DNA from: Phycisphaerae bacterium
GTDB taxonomy: Bacteria; Planctomycetota; Phycisphaerae; SM23-33
DNA: 10,731 bases
Direction of reading: 5' to 3'
NCBI GenBank assembly: GCA_030754715.1
Contig: JASLZV010000029.1
Coordinates: 1-10,731, forward strand
The notes under the pieces are model-generated. The model was not told the DNA's origin. It saw nothing but the letters and a program-made list of their open reading frames with translations, and did not search any database. Within the stretch, counting starts at the first letter, position 1, and each line of letters begins with the position of its first letter. Positions 6,554 through 10,731 of this stretch are shown here, piece after piece. Both the position numbers and the translations under genes were made by a program.

Positions 6554-7591
6554 ATGGACCACCAAAGCCTCATGAGCATACTCTCCGGGGCCGGGGGCGG
6601 CCTGTGGCCATCGGCGCTGCGAGCGGCCCTGGCCGCCGTGGCCGTGCCCTACGCCCGCGTGATGCACTTGCGACGATGGGCGTATCGAAGCGGCCTCAGG
6701 AAGTCGCACGCCGCCGGCCTGCCGGTGATCTGCGTGGGCAACATGACCACCGGCGGGACCGGCAAGACCCCCATGGTTGCCTGGGTGGTGTGGCGGCTTA
6801 AGGACGCCGGGGCAACGCCCGCGATTCTCACCCGCGGATACAAGGCCACCGCGGGCAAATCGGACGAAGCCGAGTTGCTCAATCGCCTGTGCAACGTGGA
6901 GGTAGTGACCAACGCCGACCGCCTGGCCGGGGCGAGGTACGCCGCCGCCGGCGCCGACGTCTTGGTGATGGACGACGGCTTTCAGCACCGACGCCTCCGA
7001 CGCGACTTGGACATCGTGCTGGTTGACGCCAGCCGTCCCCTCGGCTTTGGTCACTGCCTCCCGCGGGGGCTGCTCCGCGAGCCCCTGACCGCCCTCAAGG
7101 ACGCCCACGCGATTGTTATTACGCGAAGCGACCATGTGGAAGAGACCGAACTCAGCAGCCTACGCGCCCGGATCGCCAGGTTGGCGCCCGCCGTGGCGGT
7201 CCACCTGGCCGTGCATAGGCCCACGAAACTCATCGACCCCGCCGGCGAGCACGTCCCACTGGAGGCCCTGAGGGGCAAGAGGGCCTTTGCCTTCTGCGGC
7301 CTGGGCAATCCGGAGGCCTTTTTCATGACGGTCCGGCGTCTCGGCGCCGATCTGGCGGGGTGCTGCGCCTTGGCGGACCACGTCCGGTACGACCCCGCCG
7401 CCGCCGAGGCGCTGTCCGGACAGGCCCGCTCAGCCGGTGCGGAGGTGATGGTTACCACCCAGAAGGATGCCGTCAAGATCGACTCGGAGGGCTTTTCGCT
7501 GCCGCTGTGGCAGGTGGCCGTGGAGATGGATGTCGTGCAGGGCGCCGAAGAACTCACAGACAGGATACGAACTCTCGCCCCCCGCTCGTGA
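6554..7591 (+). CDS. lpxK: Tetraacyldisaccharide 4'-kinase LpxK
   Basis: Predicted 345-residue membrane-associated kinase that phosphorylates the 4' position of tetraacyldisaccharide 1-phosphate to give lipid IVA, at the inner face of the inner membrane. Visible motifs are the P-loop GNMTTGGTGKTP (residues 62-73), ILTRGY (91-96), MDDGFQH (139-145), the segment RPLGFGHCLPRGLLREP (161-177), FCGLGNP (247-253), the Asp-His of LADHVRY (273-279) and TTQKDAVK (301-308). All are LpxK hallmarks. A hydrophobic/amphipathic N-terminal helix (about 20-37) fits membrane attachment. The start is uncertain: ATG 6554 gives the family-like beginning MDHQSLMSILSG, while ATG 6542 and TTG 6521 extend it by 4 and 11 residues. 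None has a convincing ribosome site. The gene lies 95 nt after the dehydrogenase and 48 nt before hldE. The adjacent heptose genes confirm an LPS context. Confidence 0.95.
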   Translation: MDHQSLMSILSGAGGGLWPSALRAALAAVAVPYARVMHLRRWAYRSGLRKSHAAGLPVICVGNMTTGGTGKTPMVAWVVWRLKDAGATPAILTRGYKATAGKSDEAELLNRLCNVEVVTNADRLAGARYAAAGADVLVMDDGFQHRRLRRDLDIVLVDASRPLGFGHCLPRGLLREPLTALKDAHAIVITRSDHVEETELSSLRARIARLAPAVAVHLAVHRPTKLIDPAGEHVPLEALRGKRAFAFCGLGNPEAFFMTVRRLGADLAGCCALADHVRYDPAAAEALSGQARSAGAEVMVTTQKDAVKIDSEGFSLPLWQVAVEMDVVQGAEELTDRIRTLAPRS

Positions 7592-7639
7592 GCGTTGCGT
7601 TGGCAGGGGGGCACAGTTACAATTACTCACGTGGAAGCG

Positions 7640-9109
7640 ATGGTAGAGATTCTGGATCGGTTCGGCTCGCAGCGAATCGTGCTGATGGGTGATTTCATGC
7701 TCGATCGGTACGTTTACGGTGACGCCGAGAGGATCAGCCCCGAAGCCCCCGTGCCGGTTCTCCGACGCGTTCGCCAGGAGGACTTGATCGGCGGGGCGGG
7801 CAACGTTGTCCAGGCCATCGTCGCTCTGGGCGGAAAGGTGGCCCCTGTCGGCGTCGTCGGCAAGGACGATGATGGCAAAAAATTGAAAGGCCTGCTGGAC
7901 GAAACCGGGGCCAATACATCACAACTCGTGCGGCTGGCCGACTGGCCCACGACGGTCAAAACTCGCTACGTCGGCCTGGCCCAGCACCGACACGCCCAGC
8001 AGATGTTCCGCGTCGATTCCGAATCGACCCAGGGCATCGACGACAAAGTCCGGACCAACCTTCGCTCGGCCGTCCGCAGCGAACTGCAAAACTCCAAGGT
8101 GCTGGCCCTGGAGGACTACAACAAGGGCGTCTTTTCCAACGCGCACACACCACAGGTTATTGCCGACGCCCGCAAGGTCGGCTTGGCCGTCGTGGTGGAC
8201 CCCGCCAGGGTGAGCGACTACCGCCGCTATCGCGGCGCGACGCTGCTTGTGCCCAACAGGTACGAGGCCGAGTTGGCCGCCGGGGAGCAAATCCGCGACG
8301 ATGAATCAATGGCGCGGGCGGCCAGGAAGATACGCCTGGCCACCGACGCCGAGGCCGTGGTGATTACGCTGGACAAGGAAGGGGCCTATCTCTGTCAAGG
8401 CGACGGTCCGGGGCGGCGAATCGCCACCAGGCCGCGGTCGGTGTACGACGTCAGCGGCGCCGGGGACGAGGTGTTGGCCATGTTGGCGCTGGCGATGGGG
8501 GCGGGGTGCGACCTGCCCGACGCCGTGGCGCTGGCCAACGTAGCCGGCGGGTTGGCCGTCGAACGGTTCGGCGTCGTGCCCGTCACACGCTGGGAGGTGA
8601 TCGACGAACTGCGTTCGACAGTCGGACTTCGCGGCGGAAAGGTCGTTGACCGTGCACGACTGAAGGACGAACTGGCCCGCCGTCGTCGACGAGACCAGAC
8701 GGTGGTGTTCACCAATGGCTGTTTCGACCTGCTTCACGTCGGACACGTGCGATACCTCCGGCAGGCCCGCGAGTTGGGAACGTGCCTGGTGGTGGCGATT
8801 AATTCCGACGACAGCGTCAGACGGCTCAAGGGCCCCACCCGCCCGGTGATCCCGGCCGATGAGAGGGCGGAAATGCTCGGCGCGCTGGAGTGCGTCGATT
8901 ACGTTACGATCTTCGACGAGGACACCCCCGAGGCGCTGCTGGGCCTGCTGAAACCCGAGTTGCTGGTCAAGGGTGGCGCCACGCCGGTGGTGGTGGGGCG
9001 CGAAATCGTCGAAGGATACGGCGGGACCGTCCGGACGCTGGAACTCGTTGACGGACTCAGCACCACCGATATCATCAACCGCGTCGTCAACGATGGCGGC
9101 GGGGGGTGA
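7640..9109 (+). CDS. hldE: Bifunctional heptose 7-phosphate kinase / heptose 1-phosphate adenylyltransferase HldE
   Basis: Predicted 489-residue cytosolic enzyme for the first and third of three consecutive steps to ADP-D-glycero-beta-D-manno-heptose, the precursor of LPS inner-core heptose. The N-terminal PfkB/ribokinase-like domain (about 1-325) has GDFMLDRYVYGDAERISPEA (17-36), LIGGAGNV (49-56) and DVSGAGDEVLA (270-280) with catalytic Asp276. The C-terminal cytidylyltransferase-fold domain (about 353-489) has TNGCFDLLHVGHVRYL (358-373) with the HVGH motif at 366-369, and the ISTT-like motif DGLSTTDII (471-479). The length is close to E. coli HldE (477). The conserved KGGDY/W loop of the second domain reads KGGATP (444-449) and lacks the acidic-aromatic pair. 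The start is uncertain: ATG 7640 gives a normal N-terminus, GTG 7631 and TTG 7595 extend it, and no ribosome site is well placed. The gene lies 48 nt after lpxK and 44 nt before gmhB, whose product acts between the two HldE reactions. Confidence 0.95.
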   Translation: MVEILDRFGSQRIVLMGDFMLDRYVYGDAERISPEAPVPVLRRVRQEDLIGGAGNVVQAIVALGGKVAPVGVVGKDDDGKKLKGLLDETGANTSQLVRLADWPTTVKTRYVGLAQHRHAQQMFRVDSESTQGIDDKVRTNLRSAVRSELQNSKVLALEDYNKGVFSNAHTPQVIADARKVGLAVVVDPARVSDYRRYRGATLLVPNRYEAELAAGEQIRDDESMARAARKIRLATDAEAVVITLDKEGAYLCQGDGPGRRIATRPRSVYDVSGAGDEVLAMLALAMGAGCDLPDAVALANVAGGLAVERFGVVPVTRWEVIDELRSTVGLRGGKVVDRARLKDELARRRRRDQTVVFTNGCFDLLHVGHVRYLRQARELGTCLVVAINSDDSVRRLKGPTRPVIPADERAEMLGALECVDYVTIFDEDTPEALLGLLKPELLVKGGATPVVVGREIVEGYGGTVRTLELVDGLSTTDIINRVVNDGGGG

Positions 9110-9139
9110 ACTACCGGCTCCAAGCAGTGCCGAACGCAC

Positions 9140-9144
9140 AGGAG
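9140..9144 (+). promoter_or_regulatory. Ribosome binding site deciding the gmhB start
   Basis: AGGAG lies 9 nt before the ATG at 9154 but only 3 nt before the ATG at 9148. The spacing favours 9154, which also gives the tight family N-terminus MNRAVFLDRD. Confidence 0.6.
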
Positions 9145-9153
9145 TGAATGACG

Positions 9154-10098
9154 ATGAACAGGGCTGTCTTTCTGGACCGTGACCACACGCTCATCGAGGA
9201 CCCGGGATATCTCAGCGACCCAGACGCCGTGAAGTTGCTGCCGGGGGTGGAACTGGCGATAAAGTCGCTCCACCAGGCCGGATACAAGATCGTCGTCTGC
9301 ACCAATCAATCCGCCATCGCCAGGGGCATCCTCACCGAAGAGAGCCTCGAAAAAATCCACGCTGAGATGCGCCGACAACTGGCCGACAAGGGCGCGCATC
9401 TCGATGCCATCTACTACTGCCCATACCACCCCGAGGGCACGGTCGACAAATACGCCATGCAGTCCGACCTGCGCAAACCCAAACCGGGGATGCTGCTGAA
9501 GGGGGCGAAGGAGCACGACATCGACTTGTCGCAAAGTTGGATGGTGGGCGACAGCCCGAGGGACATCGAGGCCGGTCATCGCGCCGGCTGCCGGACCATT
9601 CGTATGCGGCTGGGCGGCGAGGTGTCCTCGGCCGAAGGCGCCGACGAAGATGTGCAGGCCGACTTCACCGTGCGAAACCTCGTCGATGCCGCCCGCATCG
9701 TCCTGCGCGAGACCGACCGCACGGCTACGTGGGACTCCGCGCGCCCCACGGCTGCGGTAGCCACCGCCCCGGCTGCCTCGGAAGTACAACCGGATTGCGC
9801 CAGGGCGCAGGAGGGCGACCCGCGCGCCGGACCGGTCTCCATGAGCGACAGTCAGGTTCGCATGGAAATACTCTCGCACTTGCGCAGGTTGGTTCGACGG
9901 GGAGAGCACGAGGAGTTCAGTTTTCTCAAACTCGCCGGCGGAATCGTTCAGATGCTGGCGCTGCTGACGCTGCTGATTGCGGTGCTCAAGGTCCTCGCCT
10001 CGCACCCCAGACTGAACGACGCAATCTTCTGGGCGCTCATTGCCATCGCCTTGCAGGTGATGTCACTGACGTTTTTCTCAATCCACCGAAACAAATAG
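9154..10098 (+). CDS. gmhB: D-glycero-beta-D-manno-heptose 1,7-bisphosphate 7-phosphatase (GmhB-like) with C-terminal membrane tail
   Basis: Predicted 314-residue protein. Residues 1 to about 185 form a HAD-IIIA phosphatase: motif I FLDRDHTL (6-13) with nucleophile Asp8 and acid Asp10, motif II VVCTNQS (47-53), motif III RKPKPGML (107-114) and motif IV VGDSPRDIEAG (131-141). It should remove the 7-phosphate of heptose 1,7-bisphosphate, the step between the two HldE reactions. E. coli GmhB ends near residue 190. Here an Ala/Pro-rich linker (about 188-229) leads to an amphipathic basic helix and two transmembrane helices (about 258-281 and 289-309), ending at HRNK. The zinc loop is altered: E. 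coli has CPHH...CDCRKP, while here Cys89 is kept and the other three ligand positions are Tyr91, Ser104 and Leu106. Motif I has His for the usual Gly (DRDHT). An internal ATG at 9841 (Met230) could start a separate 85-residue membrane protein, but it has no clear ribosome site. The gene lies 44 nt after hldE. Confidence 0.88.
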   Translation: MNRAVFLDRDHTLIEDPGYLSDPDAVKLLPGVELAIKSLHQAGYKIVVCTNQSAIARGILTEESLEKIHAEMRRQLADKGAHLDAIYYCPYHPEGTVDKYAMQSDLRKPKPGMLLKGAKEHDIDLSQSWMVGDSPRDIEAGHRAGCRTIRMRLGGEVSSAEGADEDVQADFTVRNLVDAARIVLRETDRTATWDSARPTAAVATAPAASEVQPDCARAQEGDPRAGPVSMSDSQVRMEILSHLRRLVRRGEHEEFSFLKLAGGIVQMLALLTLLIAVLKVLASHPRLNDAIFWALIAIALQVMSLTFFSIHRNK

Positions 10099-10185
10099 CC
10101 CCTCGGGCTCTTGGGCCCCGGGGATATGCACCGTCATGCGCCCCAATCGCCGGCGTGGGCGGGAAGTATAAAGGATGCCCCTGTG
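10099..10185. other. Short gap between gmhB and the repeat-protein gene
   Basis: An 87 nt GC-rich gap. It contains GC-rich self-complementary stretches such as GGGCCCC, but no stem followed by a T-tract, so I do not call a terminator. AAGGA near its end (10171-10175) is the likely ribosome site for the next gene, 10 nt before its ATG. Confidence 0.4.
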
Positions 10186-10731
10186 ATGTGTGGCTTGCGA
10201 CACTTGACGCTGACGGTTCTGGTGATTGCTGCCGCCGGGGCTGCCGGCGAGGTCCCAAAGGCGCGCGAGGCTCAAAAGGCGCCTGAAGAACCGCTCGACG
10301 ATGCCCATAGGGCCCGGGCGGGCGAACTGATCGACGGCGGGGTAAAGTTCCTGCTGGCCGCACGCGAGTCCGACGGCGGCTGGTCGCTGGGGCAGGGGTC
10401 CATGAAGCCGGCCATCACCGCCATGGTCCTCAAGGCCCTCATCACCCATCGGGACTATTCGCTCGACAGCCCCGTGGTCCACAAAGGCTACCAGGTGTTG
10501 CTGGGCTATCAACGCAAGGACGGCGGATTCTACGAACCGCGGATGGGCCTGTCCAACTACACCACCTCGATCGCGATCATGGCGATGGTCGCCGCCGGGC
10601 CGCAGCGATTCAAACCCGTCATCGACAAGGCGGTGAAGTTTCTCCGCGGCAGCCAGATCCGATCCGGCGCCACCACGCCCGGGGGCTGGAAGGTCGTTCG
10701 GGGGCACAAGTTTGAGGGGGGGGTAAGTTAC
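10186..10731 (+). CDS. Secreted prenyltransferase/squalene-oxidase repeat protein, N-terminal part (cut by window edge)
   Basis: The frame is open from ATG 10186 to the window end: 182 codons, no stop. Residues 1 to about 20 (CGLRHLTLTVLVIAAAGAAG after the Met) form a signal peptide, so the protein should be exported. After a charged linker come alpha/alpha-toroid repeats of the squalene-cyclase/prenyltransferase type. Each pairs a helix such as GVKFLLAARES, GYQVLLGYQRK or AVKFLRGSQI with a turn carrying DGGW, DGGF or PGGW. The intervening helix NYTTSIAIMAMVAAG is typical. Proteins of this class are frequent in planctomycetes, usually of unknown function. The catalytic DxDD of true cyclases is not in the visible part, and an extracytoplasmic location argues against cyclase chemistry. 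A structural or binding role is more likely. AAGGA lies 10 nt before the ATG. The gene follows gmhB by 87 nt on the same strand; whether it shares the LPS transcript is unknown. Confidence 0.85.
   Translation, partial: MCGLRHLTLTVLVIAAAGAAGEVPKAREAQKAPEEPLDDAHRARAGELIDGGVKFLLAARESDGGWSLGQGSMKPAITAMVLKALITHRDYSLDSPVVHKGYQVLLGYQRKDGGFYEPRMGLSNYTTSIAIMAMVAAGPQRFKPVIDKAVKFLRGSQIRSGATTPGGWKVVRGHKFEGGVSY

Noticed and set aside
8306..10005. Long minus-strand open frames opposite hldE and gmhB
   Set aside because: Both regions carry complete catalytic motifs on the plus strand. The minus-strand products are compositionally typical antisense shadows.

Overview
The window is GC-rich, gene-dense chromosomal DNA from a Gram-negative bacterium. 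It carries genes for lipid A (lpxK) and LPS-core heptose (hldE, gmhB). A GldA/GldF/GldG/DUF4340-type ABC module and a secreted squalene-cyclase/prenyltransferase-repeat protein lie beside them. This mix, with the sequence style of LpxK and HldE, suggests a planctomycete, perhaps of the Phycisphaerae type. That assignment is inference from family resemblance, not from a marker gene. I see no mobile element, CRISPR array, tRNA or rRNA.

Left half, minus strand (5020 down to 1): a four-gene operon read right to left. It encodes an ABC ATPase (4049-5020), a six-helix ABC-2 type permease (3277-3993), a 1017-residue membrane-anchored GldG-like protein (233-3286) and the start of a small membrane-anchored DUF4340-type protein (1-173, cut by the window edge). 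Gaps are 55 nt, an 11 nt overlap and 59 nt, so the genes are probably co-transcribed and partly translationally coupled. The module resembles the gliding-associated GldAFG transporters, but its substrate is unknown. The GldG-like protein has five N-terminal helices and a large helical, polar insert.

Centre (5021-5345): a divergent intergenic region with one sigma70-like promoter candidate facing each way and a short inverted repeat that could be an operator.

Right half, plus strand (5346-10731): an isocitrate/isopropylmalate-family dehydrogenase, lpxK (lipid A 4'-kinase), hldE (bifunctional heptose-7-phosphate kinase/heptose-1-phosphate adenylyltransferase), gmhB (heptose-1,7-bisphosphate phosphatase, here with an unusual two-helix membrane tail), then the start of a secreted alpha/alpha-toroid repeat protein cut by the right edge. 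HldE, GmhB and HldE again catalyse consecutive steps to ADP-heptose, and LpxK finishes the 4'-phosphate of lipid A. The cluster therefore serves the outer membrane inner core. Gaps of 95, 48, 44 and 87 nt and the absence of an obvious terminator are consistent with one long transcript.

The most unusual points are: the fusion of GmhB to a membrane tail together with loss of the usual zinc-ligand residues; the mixed NAD/NADP signature of the dehydrogenase; the enlarged GldG-like subunit; and an altered substrate loop in the HldE nucleotidyltransferase domain. No wholly new system is evident.
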